Below, piece after piece: positions 7,496 to 16,711 of a DNA stretch of 64,000 nucleotides. The translations under genes were made by a program, and so were the position numbers. The DNA lies in contig NZ_SEON01000006.1 in the NCBI RefSeq assembly GCF_004152845.1, positions 1 to 64,000 of the forward strand, given 5' to 3'. Source of the stretch: Sphingobium fuliginis. GTDB lineage: Bacteria; Pseudomonadota; Alphaproteobacteria; Sphingomonadales; Sphingomonadaceae. The notes beneath the pieces are model-generated. The model was not told where the DNA came from, did no database searches, and saw only the letters and a list, made by a program, of their open reading frames with translations. Numbering within the stretch: the stretch's first letter is position 1; every line of letters starts with the position of its first letter.

Positions 7496-9763
7496 TCAGG
7501 GCTTCAGGCTCTTGGCATTAAGCCTCGCCACGCCCTTCAGCGCGGCGTCGCCCGCATGATGCCCCACCGCCAGCGCATAGTTGCCGCCGTCGAGCCGCCA
7601 GCCCCTCCCTTCCTCGAAGCGCGCGATCAGGCGTGGGTCGACGGTCATGGTGACGCGCCGGGTCTCGCCGGGCGACAGGCTGAGCTTGTCGAAGCCGGCA
7701 AGCCGCCAGGCGGCGATGCCTGCGCTCCCCTTCGCCTGCACATAAAGTTGCGGAACGTCCGCGCCCGCACGGCTGCCCGCATTGGTCACGTCGAAGCTGA
7801 CGGTCAGCGCCGCGCCGTCCTGCACCGCCAGATTGGCATAGGTGAAGCTGGTATAGGTCAGGCCATGGCCGAACGGGAAAAGCGGTTTCACGCCCTTCAT
7901 CGCATACCAGCGATAGCCGACCTCCGCACCTTCGGGATAATCGACCGCAAAGGGCGCCACGCCGCCGGTCATGCCGTAATTGGTCTTGTCCCCGGCGTCC
8001 CGGCGGGCCTCGGCCGCGTGCAGTTCGGCTAGGCCCGCCGGTTCCGGACGCGGCGCCTGACCGGCGCGCACCGGGAAGGTGATGGGCAGGCGGCCCGAAG
8101 GCGCGACGTCCCCGAAGAGGATATTCGCCATGGCTTCGCCGCCGCGCTGGCCGGGATACCAGGCCTGCACCAGCGCCGGCACCTTCGCGATCCAGGGCAT
8201 TTCCACAGGGCCGCCCGTCTCCAGCACGACGATGGTCTTCCGGTTGGCAGTGGCGACCGCTTCGATCAGCGCATCCTGATTGTCCGGCAGGCGCATATTG
8301 TCAGGGTCCTGCGCCTCCGTCTGCCATTGCCAGCCGAAGACGATGGCGAGGTCCGCCCGACGCGCCGCTTCGGCCGCGGCCCTTGGGTCGCCGCCGTCGA
8401 CATAGCTGACCTCCGCCTGCGGCACGAGTGCGCGGATCGCCTTCAGCGGCGAGGAAGCATGCCAGGTCATCCGCGCGAAGGAGGCGGCGGCCCCCTTTGT
8501 CAGCGGAATTTCGACCGGAGCCCCGCCGACGGAGCGGACCTGCGACGATCCGCCGCCCGACAGCACCCCGACATCGGCATGGCCGCCGATCAGGACGATC
8601 CGCCGCGCGCTTTTCGCCAGCGGCAGCAGATCGCCCTCATTCTTCAGCAGGACGATGCCCTCCTCCGCCGCGCGCTGGGCGATGTCGGCATGGGCGGCAT
8701 AGTCGATCTGGCGCGGGCTTTCCGGGACGGGATCGTCCATCAGGCCGCTGGCGATCACGCCATGGAGGATGCGCTCCACCATATCGTCCAGCCGGGCCGC
8801 GGGAATCCGGCCGGCCTTCACAGCCTCCTCGAACGGCTTGCCGAAATGGATCGCATCGTCCAGTTCCTGCCCCGATTCCTGATCGAGCCCGCCCAGCGCC
8901 GCCTTCCCGGTGGAATGGACCGCGCCCCAGTCGGACATGACCCAGCCCCTATAACCCCAGTCCCTCTTCAGGACTTGGTTGAGCAGCCAGTCATTTTCGC
9001 AGGCATAATCGCCATTCACCTTGTTATAGGCGCACATGACGGAGGCGGGATCGCCGATCTCCGTCGCGATCTGGAAGGCCAGCAGGTCGCTTTCGCGCAG
9101 CGCCGCCCTGTCGATCCGGGCGTCCAGCACGGTGCGGCCGGTTTCCTGCGAATTCAACGCGAAATGCTTGATGGTTGAGACGATATGGGCACTCTGCACG
9201 CCCCTGATATGCTCGCCCGCCATCACCCCGGCCAGCAGCGGATCTTCGCCCAGATATTCGAAATTCCGCCCGTTCCAGGGATCGCGGGTCAGGTTGACGC
9301 CGCCCGCGAGCAGGATGTTGAAGGTCTTGGCCCGCGCCTCCGCGCCGATCATCGCGCCGCCCGCATAGGCAAGCGCCGGGTTGAAGGTGGCCGCCGTGGC
9401 GAGGCTGGCCGGCAGGGCCGTCGCCGTATCGCCCTTGCGCTGCTCGATCTGGTTGGCGACGCCCAGACTCGCGTCGCTCTCCCGCAGGGTCGGGATGCCG
9501 AGGCGCGGGATGCCCGGGATGTGCCCTGCGGACGGGATCATGGCGATCGGTTGGGAAGGCCGGGCGAGCGGCGGGAAATAGCCGTGGATGATCGCCAGCT
9601 TCTCCTCGATGGTCATGGCGGCCACCAGCGCCCTGGCGCGTGCTTCCGGCGACAGGGCGCGGTTGCTGCCGGCACTGGCGGCGGGGACCGGCGGGGAAGG
9701 CTGCGCATGGGCCAGGCCGGCGACGCCAAGAAGCAGGGAAGCGATCAGCGGTTTGCGCGTCAT
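7496..9763 (-). CDS. GH3 beta-glucosidase with fibronectin-III-like tail
   Basis: A 755-residue exported family 3 beta-glucosidase of the BglX type. Signal peptide residues 1-20 end in AHA. The barrel carries KH at 199-200, and the expected nucleophile is D278 in MSDWGAVHS. The C-terminal region (FPFGHGLTYTSF onward) is the fibronectin-type-III-like domain usual in such enzymes. The start ATG shares its A with the stop of the halogenase-like gene (TGATG), and its own ribosome binding site is weak, so translation is probably coupled. It likely completes hydrolysis of beta-gluco-oligosaccharides brought in by the TonB receptor. The exact linkage cannot be read from the sequence. Confidence 0.93.
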   Translation of the reverse strand: MTRKPLIASLLLGVAGLAHAQPSPPVPAASAGSNRALSPEARARALVAAMTIEEKLAIIHGYFPPLARPSQPIAMIPSAGHIPGIPRLGIPTLRESDASLGVANQIEQRKGDTATALPASLATAATFNPALAYAGGAMIGAEARAKTFNILLAGGVNLTRDPWNGRNFEYLGEDPLLAGVMAGEHIRGVQSAHIVSTIKHFALNSQETGRTVLDARIDRAALRESDLLAFQIATEIGDPASVMCAYNKVNGDYACENDWLLNQVLKRDWGYRGWVMSDWGAVHSTGKAALGGLDQESGQELDDAIHFGKPFEEAVKAGRIPAARLDDMVERILHGVIASGLMDDPVPESPRQIDYAAHADIAQRAAEEGIVLLKNEGDLLPLAKSARRIVLIGGHADVGVLSGGGSSQVRSVGGAPVEIPLTKGAAASFARMTWHASSPLKAIRALVPQAEVSYVDGGDPRAAAEAARRADLAIVFGWQWQTEAQDPDNMRLPDNQDALIEAVATANRKTIVVLETGGPVEMPWIAKVPALVQAWYPGQRGGEAMANILFGDVAPSGRLPITFPVRAGQAPRPEPAGLAELHAAEARRDAGDKTNYGMTGGVAPFAVDYPEGAEVGYRWYAMKGVKPLFPFGHGLTYTSFTYANLAVQDGAALTVSFDVTNAGSRAGADVPQLYVQAKGSAGIAAWRLAGFDKLSLSPGETRRVTMTVDPRLIARFEEGRGWRLDGGNYALAVGHHAGDAALKGVARLNAKSLKP

Positions 9764-11316
9764 CAGGATACTCTTGCAGAGGGTTGCCGCCCACGCAGAT
9801 GGTCGAGCAGCGCACGATGGTCGGGAAGATGGGAGACGGCGGCGCCGGAGGCCCCGGCCACCCTGGCGAAGGCGGCCCGCGCCTCCTGCCCGCCGGGATA
9901 GCGGCCGATGCCGCCCGCCAGCCGGGTTTCGAAACCCATGCCGTAGAGGATATAATGATAGCTGGGCGGCAGGAAGGTTTCGAGATCGACCGTGAAATCG
10001 AAGCGCGAGGGCGGGCGGTGCCGCCATTGGGCGAGCAGGTCCTGCAGATCAGCCGGGATGGAGGCCGGATCGGCATTGTCGCGCCAATAGGCCGTGTCGG
10101 TGCGGCGGGTAATGCAATAATGCAGCTTCAGGAAGCGGACGATCCGTTCGAACCGCGCCGTCATCAGCCTGTTGAAGCGGCGCGCCGCGGCATTGCGGGC
10201 GGCGGTGTCGCTGGCGCTTCCGGCAGGCAGGAGGAAATCCCCCACCATGCGCAGCGCCGCCTCGATCAGCATGATGCCGGTCGATTCCAGCGGCTCGAAA
10301 AAACCCGCCGACAGGCCGATGGCGATGCAGTTGCCGATCCATTGCCGCTCGCGATAACCAGTAGCGAAGCGAAGCTGGCGCGGGGTCAGCGCCTCGCCGC
10401 CCGGCCTGACATAGCGGCGCAGCACGGTTTCCGCCTCATCGTCGGAGCAATGGCGGCTGGAATAGACATAGCCGATGCCCCGCCGTTCGGGGAGGCCGAT
10501 GTCCCAAGTCCAGCCCGCCTCATGCGCGGTCGCCAGCGTATAGGGACGGATCGGCGCGTCCGGGCGGTCATGGGGCACCTGCATCGCCAGCGCGCGGTCG
10601 TTGAACAGCGTGTCGCCGCAGCCGACGAAGCCGCTGCCCAGCGTCTTCCCGATCAGCAGGGCGCGGAAACCGGAACAGTCGATGAAGATGTCCCCCTCTA
10701 CCCGCCGCCCGTCCCTGAGGGTCAGGGCGGCGATGTCGCCATCCTCCCGCTGTTCGACATGCGCCACCATGCCCTCGATCCGCCGGACACCGGCGGCGAG
10801 CGAGATCGTCCGCAGATAGTCCGCGAAACGCGCCGCGTCGAAATGATAGGCATAGTTCATCGGACCGGAAAAATCCGGGTCCTGCACCCGCTTGGGCGCT
10901 CGCCCGGCGCGGATCACCCGTTCCTGCACGGTGACGCTGTCGGCCCAGGAAGCGCGCTGTCCCTCCATCGCCAGCCAATGGGGCAGCAGCGCCTCATCCT
11001 CGCCGCCGATGGGCATGTTGAACGGGTGGAAATAGCTGTCCGCGCCCGTGGCCCAGCCGTCGAACAGCACGCCCTGCTTGAAGGTCGCATCGGCGGAGCG
11101 GAGGAATTCCCCCTCCCCAACGCCCAGTCCCGCCAGGGTCGAGCGGATGGTGGGAAAGGTCCCTTCGCCCACGCCGATGATGCCGATCTCGCTGGATTCC
11201 ACCAGCGTCACGTCGCGCATCCCCAGCGTGCGGGAGAAGGTGGCGGCGGACAGCCATCCGGCCGTTCCGCCGCCGACGATGACGATCCGACCGGGGGAGG
11301 GAATGTCGGCCGTCAT
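9763..11316 (-). CDS. Tryptophan-halogenase-like flavin-dependent enzyme
   Basis: A 517-residue FAD-binding protein of the tryptophan halogenase family. The dinucleotide motif GGGTAGW is at residues 15-21. The family's catalytic Lys is K80 (DATFKQG). The WxWxI motif is present at 269-273 (WTWDI), followed by Gly where classical enzymes have Pro. The catalytic Glu stretch FFEPLESTG is intact. There is no signal peptide, so it should be cytoplasmic, and it would need a reduced flavin supply that is not encoded nearby. It sits 23 bases after the TonB receptor gene and is coupled to the GH3 gene. Such genes recur in TonB/sugar operons of Caulobacterales, Sphingomonadales and Xanthomonadales, and their natural substrate is usually unknown. 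Confidence 0.9.
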   Translation of the reverse strand: MTADIPSPGRIVIVGGGTAGWLSAATFSRTLGMRDVTLVESSEIGIIGVGEGTFPTIRSTLAGLGVGEGEFLRSADATFKQGVLFDGWATGADSYFHPFNMPIGGEDEALLPHWLAMEGQRASWADSVTVQERVIRAGRAPKRVQDPDFSGPMNYAYHFDAARFADYLRTISLAAGVRRIEGMVAHVEQREDGDIAALTLRDGRRVEGDIFIDCSGFRALLIGKTLGSGFVGCGDTLFNDRALAMQVPHDRPDAPIRPYTLATAHEAGWTWDIGLPERRGIGYVYSSRHCSDDEAETVLRRYVRPGGEALTPRQLRFATGYRERQWIGNCIAIGLSAGFFEPLESTGIMLIEAALRMVGDFLLPAGSASDTAARNAAARRFNRLMTARFERIVRFLKLHYCITRRTDTAYWRDNADPASIPADLQDLLAQWRHRPPSRFDFTVDLETFLPPSYHYILYGMGFETRLAGGIGRYPGGQEARAAFARVAGASGAAVSHLPDHRALLDHLRGRQPSARVS

Positions 11317-11339
11317 CTCAACTTCTCCTCGTCAGCCGG

Positions 11340-13784
11340 TCAGAAGTTGGCCCGGGCGCGCACGCCCCAGGTCCGCGGCGGCTGGAGGTTGGACAGGAAT
11401 ACCGGGTCGTAGCGCGGCGCGCCGAAGGAACCGGCGCCCGTGCGGATCTTCCCATTCTCGATATTCTGGACGAAGGCTTCGACCGAATATTTCTGGTCCG
11501 GCGACGCGAAGCGGATCGATGCGTCGGAACGGAAATAGGCCTTCTGGCGGTCCCAATCGGTGCCGTTGGTGCCGCGGTTCGGCATATTGTCGGCCGGATC
11601 GTTGGGATTGACGAAGGGATTCGCATCGCCGTTGAAGTAGCTCAGCCAGCTCTTGGTCTCATAATGGGTGGTGAAACGGGGCGTGATCTTCGCGCCGCTC
11701 GCCAGTTCGAAATCATGCTCATAGCTGAGCGTGGCGGAGAAGCGCGGCGCATGCGCCAGTTCATTGCCCTTGAGCTGCGCGATGGAGGACAGCTTGCCGC
11801 CGTCGTAGAGGCGCCCGTCGACGCTCTCCAGTTCCTCCAGCTTGGTCTTCTGGAGCGTGCCGGAGAATTGCAGCCGGTCGCTGTCGGTCAGGTTCGCCAC
11901 CATTTCCGCCTCCAGACCATAGGCCTTGGCGCCCTTCGCATTCTGGGTGATCATCTGGCTGCGCACGACATTGCCCGCATCGTCGCGGAAAGTGACGGCC
12001 TGGTTCACCTGATAGCCCTTGAAGTCGCTATAATAGGCCGCGAGGTTCAGCGTGACGCGCCGGTCGAGGAAGCGCGACTTCAGGCCGACTTCATAGTTGG
12101 TGAGCGTTTCCGGATCGGTCAGGCCGGCATTGTCCTGGATATTGCCCGACTTGAAGCCGGTGCTGATGCTGGCATAGCCCAGCACATCCTCCGCCAGGTC
12201 GGCATCGACGCGGGCGAGATAGGTGAGCTTGTCCCACTTGCCCTTCACATCGTTGCTGGAAATGGAGAAACCGGGCAGCAGCGCGGCCAGTTCATCCGCC
12301 GTGGCGTTCGGATAGGCGCCGAAGATGCCGCCCTGGCACGCGTCGGCGGGCAGGGTCGCGGGGCAACCGGAGAAGGTCACGTTGCGCCCGCCGATATCCT
12401 CCTTCTTGTCGGAGGTGTAGCGCAGGCCGCCCGTGACGCGCAGCGCGTCGCTGACATGCCAGACCGCCTGGCCGAAGACGGCGCGGCTGTCGATCTGGCG
12501 ATTCGCCTGGATGAAGCTGCCCGCCCAGCTGAAGGTGCCGTCGCGATAGCCGTTCCGCTGGTCGATGTCGAAGCGGATGCGGTTCTTCTCATGGCTGTAA
12601 TAGGCGCCCAAAATCCAGTCGATCGCCTGTTCGCCGGTCGACTTGAGCTGGACCTCATGGCTCTGGAAATCGTAGCGCGAGGAGAGCGTCCGGTTCTCCC
12701 CGAAGGCGCCGAGCGGCAGGTCGTTGCCGTCCGCGTCGACCTGCCCCGTCGGCGGCAGAGCGCCTGCGTCCGCATCGGTCTGCGTCGAGCCGCCGATGCG
12801 CGACCAGCCCGCGATATAGCTCAATTGGATGCCGTCGGTGACATCGTAGTTCATGGTGCTGCGCACCGCGACGGAATAGCGGTCGGTGTCGGGCGCGGTG
12901 TCGCTGAGCGTCGACCAGCGCTTCGTGCCGGGGCGCGGCGTCTGGAGCAGGCCGATGACCGGCGCGCCATTGTCGAGGAAACCTTCCGCCGACAGGTTCC
13001 AGCTAAAGCGTTCGCTCGGCTGCCAGAGCATGGAGACGCGGCCCGACTGCTGGTCGGCGGCATAATATTTCTTGCCGGTGGTGATGAAGGCCGAGCGGTT
13101 GATGCCGGGCACGTCCGGCGCAGGCTGGAAATCGGCATAGCCGTCATGCCGGTCGGTGACGAAGGCGACGCGGAAGGCCAGCGTGTCGGTGACCGGGATG
13201 TTGATCGCGCCGCGCACGCCCAGACGGTCGTAATTACCCGCGACGACCTCCACATTGCCGCCGAACTCGCCCAGCTTCGGCTTGGCGGAGATGAGGCTGA
13301 GCGCACCGACCGTCGCGTTGCGGCCGAACAGGGTGCCCTGCGGGCCGCGCAGCACCTCGACGCGCTCCATGTCGTACATCAGCACAGACGCCCCCTGCGC
13401 GCGCGGCGAGTAGATGCCGTCGACATAGATGGCGACTTCGGGGTCCGCCACTTCGGTATAGGCGCTGTCGTTGCCGATGCCGCGCAGCGTCAGCAGCACC
13501 GCCGACTGGTCGCCCTGCTGGTTGAACTGGAGCGACGGGACGAAGCGGGCGAGGTCGGTGACGTCCTTCACCTGCTGCCGGTCGAGCTGCGCCTGACCGA
13601 AGGCGGACACGGCGATGGGGGTGGATTGCAGCGTGGTTTCGCGACGGGTGGCCGTCACGATGATGTCGCTGCCATAATCGGGCTGCGCCGTCTGGGGCGC
13701 TGCATCCTGTGCGAAGGCGGGGGTCATCCACAAGGTTGCGGATGCAAGCGCGGTGCTCGCGGCCAGCGCAAAGCTTTTCATCAT
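11340..13784 (-). CDS. TonB-dependent receptor of the beta-glucoside locus
   Basis: A receptor of about 814 residues: signal peptide ending AFAQ, TonB box DIIVTATRR, a plug with the typical VERVEVLRGPQGTLFGRN segment, and a 22-strand-type barrel ending in RARANF. The start is one of two adjacent ATGs (13784 or 13781) after AGGGAGAG. It is the first gene of the leftward operon. The two LacI-type palindromes lie about 50-85 bases upstream, shared with the divergent transporter and regulator genes. Gene context points to outer-membrane uptake of beta-gluco-oligosaccharides. The sequence alone does not give the ligand. Confidence 0.93.
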   Translation of the reverse strand: MMKSFALAASTALASATLWMTPAFAQDAAPQTAQPDYGSDIIVTATRRETTLQSTPIAVSAFGQAQLDRQQVKDVTDLARFVPSLQFNQQGDQSAVLLTLRGIGNDSAYTEVADPEVAIYVDGIYSPRAQGASVLMYDMERVEVLRGPQGTLFGRNATVGALSLISAKPKLGEFGGNVEVVAGNYDRLGVRGAINIPVTDTLAFRVAFVTDRHDGYADFQPAPDVPGINRSAFITTGKKYYAADQQSGRVSMLWQPSERFSWNLSAEGFLDNGAPVIGLLQTPRPGTKRWSTLSDTAPDTDRYSVAVRSTMNYDVTDGIQLSYIAGWSRIGGSTQTDADAGALPPTGQVDADGNDLPLGAFGENRTLSSRYDFQSHEVQLKSTGEQAIDWILGAYYSHEKNRIRFDIDQRNGYRDGTFSWAGSFIQANRQIDSRAVFGQAVWHVSDALRVTGGLRYTSDKKEDIGGRNVTFSGCPATLPADACQGGIFGAYPNATADELAALLPGFSISSNDVKGKWDKLTYLARVDADLAEDVLGYASISTGFKSGNIQDNAGLTDPETLTNYEVGLKSRFLDRRVTLNLAAYYSDFKGYQVNQAVTFRDDAGNVVRSQMITQNAKGAKAYGLEAEMVANLTDSDRLQFSGTLQKTKLEELESVDGRLYDGGKLSSIAQLKGNELAHAPRFSATLSYEHDFELASGAKITPRFTTHYETKSWLSYFNGDANPFVNPNDPADNMPNRGTNGTDWDRQKAYFRSDASIRFASPDQKYSVEAFVQNIENGKIRTGAGSFGAPRYDPVFLSNLQPPRTWGVRARANF

Positions 13785-13832
13785 CTCTCTCCCTGGACCC
13801 ACATGGTCTGTGGGCGCCTATTGACCCAAGCC

Positions 13833-13846
13833 TGACAACGATGTCA
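13833..13846. promoter_or_regulatory. LacI-family operator, site 1
   Basis: TGACAACGATGTCA, a 14-bp near-palindrome with a central CG, which is typical of LacI-family operators. It lies in the divergent promoter region between the TonB receptor and the MFS transporter. Its exact reverse complement is site 2, and the two centres are 24 bp apart. The natural candidate for binding is the LacI protein encoded at 15180-16196. Confidence 0.8.
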
Positions 13847-13856
13847 ACATGATTTT

Positions 13857-13870
13857 TGACATCGTTGTCA
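13857..13870. promoter_or_regulatory. LacI-family operator, site 2
   Basis: TGACATCGTTGTCA, the exact reverse complement of site 1. Two copies in this short divergent region suggest cooperative repression of both arms of the locus. A start codon for the transporter at 13849 would lie between the two operators, so I reject it. Confidence 0.8.
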
Positions 13871-13944
13871 TATATTGCCATATTGCGCCGGAACGGCTTT
13901 GCGGCTTCACTATATTCTCCAAGGTTCAGCCAAAGCCTCTTTCC

Positions 13945-15183
13945 ATGGTGGCCGTCACGTCATCCCCGCCCCTTTCCGATCAAGAGCAGGTGGACAGCCG
14001 GCTTTTCCGGCTGTCCATCGGCGTGTTCTTCACCGGGGGCTTCCTGACATCGTCCGTCAGCCTGCTGGTGCCGCAGCTCAAGCTGATGCTGGACCTGGAC
14101 TACAAGGGCGCGCTGCTGGTCCAGCTTGCCTTTCATTCCAGCTACATGCTCTTCGCGCTGCCGATCACCTGGTCGATCGTGCGCGCCGGCTACATGCGGG
14201 CCATCGTCGCCGGCCTGGCGGTGATCACGGCGGGATGCCTGGCCCTGACCCTGGCCCAGAACGCCCTGTCCTTCGCCATGGTGCTGGGGGCGCTGCTGCT
14301 CGTTTCGGCGGGGCAGACCTTCCTTCAGATCGCGTCCAACACCGTCGTGGCCGTGATCGGACCTTCGCGGGGCGCGGCGCGCCGGCTGACGCTGCTTCAG
14401 GGCTTCAATTCGTTCGGCACCGTCCTGGGTCCGCTGCTCAGCGCGCCGCTGCTGCTTGGCGAGCTGGACCCGCAGGCGGCGCGGCATGTCGGCGCGGCCC
14501 TGCCCTTTACGGGGACGGCGCTGGTCACGGGACTGCTGGCCTTCGCCTATTTCCGCAATCGCGCCTTGCTGGAGCAGGATGAATCGCGCCGATTCGCCTC
14601 CATCGGGCAGATGTTCCGGGTAATGCGCTCCCGCCGGTTGCGCTGGGGCGCGGCGTCGATCTTCGTCTATGTCGGCGCGGAGGTGGCGATAGGCGCGTTG
14701 CTGCCCACCGTCCTGATGCGGCCGGACCGGCTGGACGCGGCGCCTGTTCTCGCCGGTCAACTGGTCAGCCTCTACTGGGGCGGCGCGATGGTGGGGCGTT
14801 TCCTGGGCGCATGGGCGATGCAGCGGATCGCGGAGGCGCGGCTGCTGATGGCCGTGTCCTTCGGGGCGGCCGTCCTGACGACCGCCGCCATCGTCCTGCC
14901 GGGCGTCACCGGCGCCAGCGCCCTGCTGGCCGTGGGCCTTTGCAACGCCATCATGTACCCGACGATCTACGCGCTCGCCCTGCCGGAAGACGAACGGCAG
15001 GCGCCGGTCGCATCCATGTGGCTGTGCATGGCGGTGGTCGGCGGGGCCATCGTTCCACTGCTGACCGGCGCGCTGGCGGATGCGACGGCATTGCTGCCCG
15101 CGCTGATCCTGCCCGCCGCCTGCTATGCCTTCATCGCCCAGTTCGCGGCCCTGTGCGCGCGGCCGCAGGAGACCCGCCCATGA
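13945..15183 (+). CDS. MFS sugar transporter, FucP/GluP-like
   Basis: A 412-residue inner-membrane major facilitator with about 12 hydrophobic segments, resembling the fucose/glucose-galactose permease group (sugar:proton symport). The frame is open from 13849, but that region contains the operators. ATG 13945 gives a short hydrophilic N-terminus before the first membrane segment. The ribosome binding site there is weak, so the exact start is uncertain. Its stop overlaps the LacI start in ATGA, so the two are co-translated. It probably moves the monosaccharide or disaccharide released by the GH3 enzymes into the cytoplasm. Confidence 0.87.
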   Translation: MVAVTSSPPLSDQEQVDSRLFRLSIGVFFTGGFLTSSVSLLVPQLKLMLDLDYKGALLVQLAFHSSYMLFALPITWSIVRAGYMRAIVAGLAVITAGCLALTLAQNALSFAMVLGALLLVSAGQTFLQIASNTVVAVIGPSRGAARRLTLLQGFNSFGTVLGPLLSAPLLLGELDPQAARHVGAALPFTGTALVTGLLAFAYFRNRALLEQDESRRFASIGQMFRVMRSRRLRWGAASIFVYVGAEVAIGALLPTVLMRPDRLDAAPVLAGQLVSLYWGGAMVGRFLGAWAMQRIAEARLLMAVSFGAAVLTTAAIVLPGVTGASALLAVGLCNAIMYPTIYALALPEDERQAPVASMWLCMAVVGGAIVPLLTGALADATALLPALILPAACYAFIAQFAALCARPQETRP

Positions 15184-16196
15184 GTACCGTCACGATCAAG
15201 GACGTCGCGGCCCGCGCCGGCGTTTCCCCCAAGACCGTCTCGCGCGTCATCAATGGGGAGGACCATGTCCGACCCGAGATCAGGGAAGCGGTGCAGCGCG
15301 TGGTGGCGGAACTCAATTACCGGCCCAATGCCTTTGCCCGCAGCCTGTCCAGTTCCCGTTCCTATCTGCTTGGCCTGTTCATCGACGATCCCGTTTCGGG
15401 CTATGCCGCAGATGTGCAGCATGGGGCGCTGCTGCGATGCCGGGAACGCAGCTATCATCTGGTGGTGGAGCCGGTCGAGCTGAACCGGCCGGACTGGAAG
15501 GATCATGTCCGCGCCAGCATAGCGAGCCTCCGGTTGGATGGCGCGATCATCGCCCCGCCCATTTGCGATGCGGCTGAGCTGATCGACCTGTTCCGCGAAT
15601 CCGACGTGCCCCATGTGCTGATCGCCCCATCCGGCGAATCGCCCGATTCTGGCGCGGTGCGCATGGACGATCGCGGCGCGGCGCGGGAGATGACCGCCTA
15701 TCTGATCGGCCTTGGCCATCGCCACATCGGCCTGGTCCAGGGGCCGCTCAGCCACAGCGCGTCCGCCCGGCGGGAGGAAGGTTTCCGCGCGGCCATGGCG
15801 GAGGCCGGCATTGCGGTCGATGAAGATGCGGTGCTGCGCGGCGACTTCAGTTTTCGCTCCGGCCTGGAACGGGGGGAAGCGCTGCTGGACCGGACGGACC
15901 GCCCAAGCGCCGTCTTCGCCTGCAATGACGACATGGCGCTCGGCGTCCTCATCACCGCGATGAAACTCGGCATAGCCGTGCCCCAGTCGCTGTCCGTCGC
16001 GGGCTTCGACGATTCGGCCTCCTCGCGCGCGGCCTGGCCGCAGATCACGACCATCCGCCAGCCCAAGGCGGAAATGGCGGCCGCCGCCGTCGACATATTG
16101 GTCGACCCATCCTTCCGAAAGAAAAGCGCCGGGCCGCAATCCCGCCTGATGTTGCCCCACGCCCTTGTCGTGCGCGGCAGCACCGGGGCCGCATAG
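15180..16196 (+). CDS. LacI-family transcriptional regulator
   Basis: A 338-residue regulator. The N-terminal helix-turn-helix (residues 3-50) has VTIKDVAARAGVSPKTVSRV, and the hinge LNYRPNAFARSL follows. The rest is the sugar-binding, periplasmic-binding-protein-like domain, with SVAGFDDS and the usual C-terminal repeat. It is coupled to the transporter by an ATGA overlap. I infer that it represses the divergent TonB-halogenase-GH3 operon and its own operon through the two palindromes at 13833-13870, relieved by a sugar such as a beta-glucoside product. The inducer is not evident from the sequence. Confidence 0.93.
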   Translation: MSTVTIKDVAARAGVSPKTVSRVINGEDHVRPEIREAVQRVVAELNYRPNAFARSLSSSRSYLLGLFIDDPVSGYAADVQHGALLRCRERSYHLVVEPVELNRPDWKDHVRASIASLRLDGAIIAPPICDAAELIDLFRESDVPHVLIAPSGESPDSGAVRMDDRGAAREMTAYLIGLGHRHIGLVQGPLSHSASARREEGFRAAMAEAGIAVDEDAVLRGDFSFRSGLERGEALLDRTDRPSAVFACNDDMALGVLITAMKLGIAVPQSLSVAGFDDSASSRAAWPQITTIRQPKAEMAAAAVDILVDPSFRKKSAGPQSRLMLPHALVVRGSTGAA

Positions 16197-16297
16197 CGCC
16201 GGCCCCCAGCTTAACCATTGATAACAAGCCGGTTCAGGATTGGCGCATGTGCGGCATGGAATAAGGCGGTCAACGACGAGGTAAGAGGAGACCAGTC

Positions 16298-16648
16298 ATG
16301 ACCATTCGCAAGACCATGCTCGCCATCGCTGCCGCTGCCGCGACCCTTTCCGCGGCGGTTCCGGCCACTTCCTTCGCCCGCGACGGCGGCTGGCACCGCC
16401 ATGATCGCCACGAGCGGGTTCGCTATTCCGACCGCCGCGACTATCGCGACTACCGTTCCTATCGCGACGACCGCGGCTATCGCTGCCGCAAGTCGGGCGG
16501 CACGACCGGCCTGCTGCTGGGCGGCGTCGCGGGCGCGCTGCTGGGCCGCGCGGTCGATACCCGCGGCGACCGGGCTCCCGGCACGATCATCGGCGCGGGC
16601 GCCGGCGCACTTGCGGGCCGCGCCATCGATCGCAACTCCAGCTGCTAA
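16298..16648 (+). CDS. Exported glycine-zipper (2TM-like) protein
   Basis: A 116-residue protein with a signal peptide (ending TSFA), then a low-complexity Arg/Tyr/Asp/His segment (residues 30-65). A glycine-zipper region follows (residues 66-112: GLLLGGVAGALLGRAVD, then GTIIGAGAGALAGRAID). This resembles the 17-kDa-antigen/YMGG-type envelope proteins of Alphaproteobacteria. A clear GAGG-type site precedes the ATG, and a strong terminator follows the gene. It is probably a monocistronic cell-envelope protein. Its molecular role is not known to me. Confidence 0.8.
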   Translation: MTIRKTMLAIAAAAATLSAAVPATSFARDGGWHRHDRHERVRYSDRRDYRDYRSYRDDRGYRCRKSGGTTGLLLGGVAGALLGRAVDTRGDRAPGTIIGAGAGALAGRAIDRNSSC

Positions 16649-16662
16649 GCCGGATCGTAGAA

Positions 16663-16698
16663 GGGGCGGCAGCGCCATGGCGCTGCCGCCCCTTTTTT
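16663..16698. terminator. Strong intrinsic terminator between convergent genes
   Basis: A perfect 30-bp palindrome (GGGGCGGCAGCGCCA followed by its exact complement, 16663-16692) is followed on the plus strand by a T6 run at 16693-16698. It ends transcription of the glycine-zipper gene. On the other strand it is followed by only a short T-stretch but may also serve the convergent lipoprotein gene. Confidence 0.93.
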
Positions 16699-16711
16699 AT
16701 TCCGCCTGCGG

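Noticed and set aside
13849..13944. An earlier start for the FucP-like transporter
   Set aside because: It would begin between the two LacI operators and add a peptide unlike the family.
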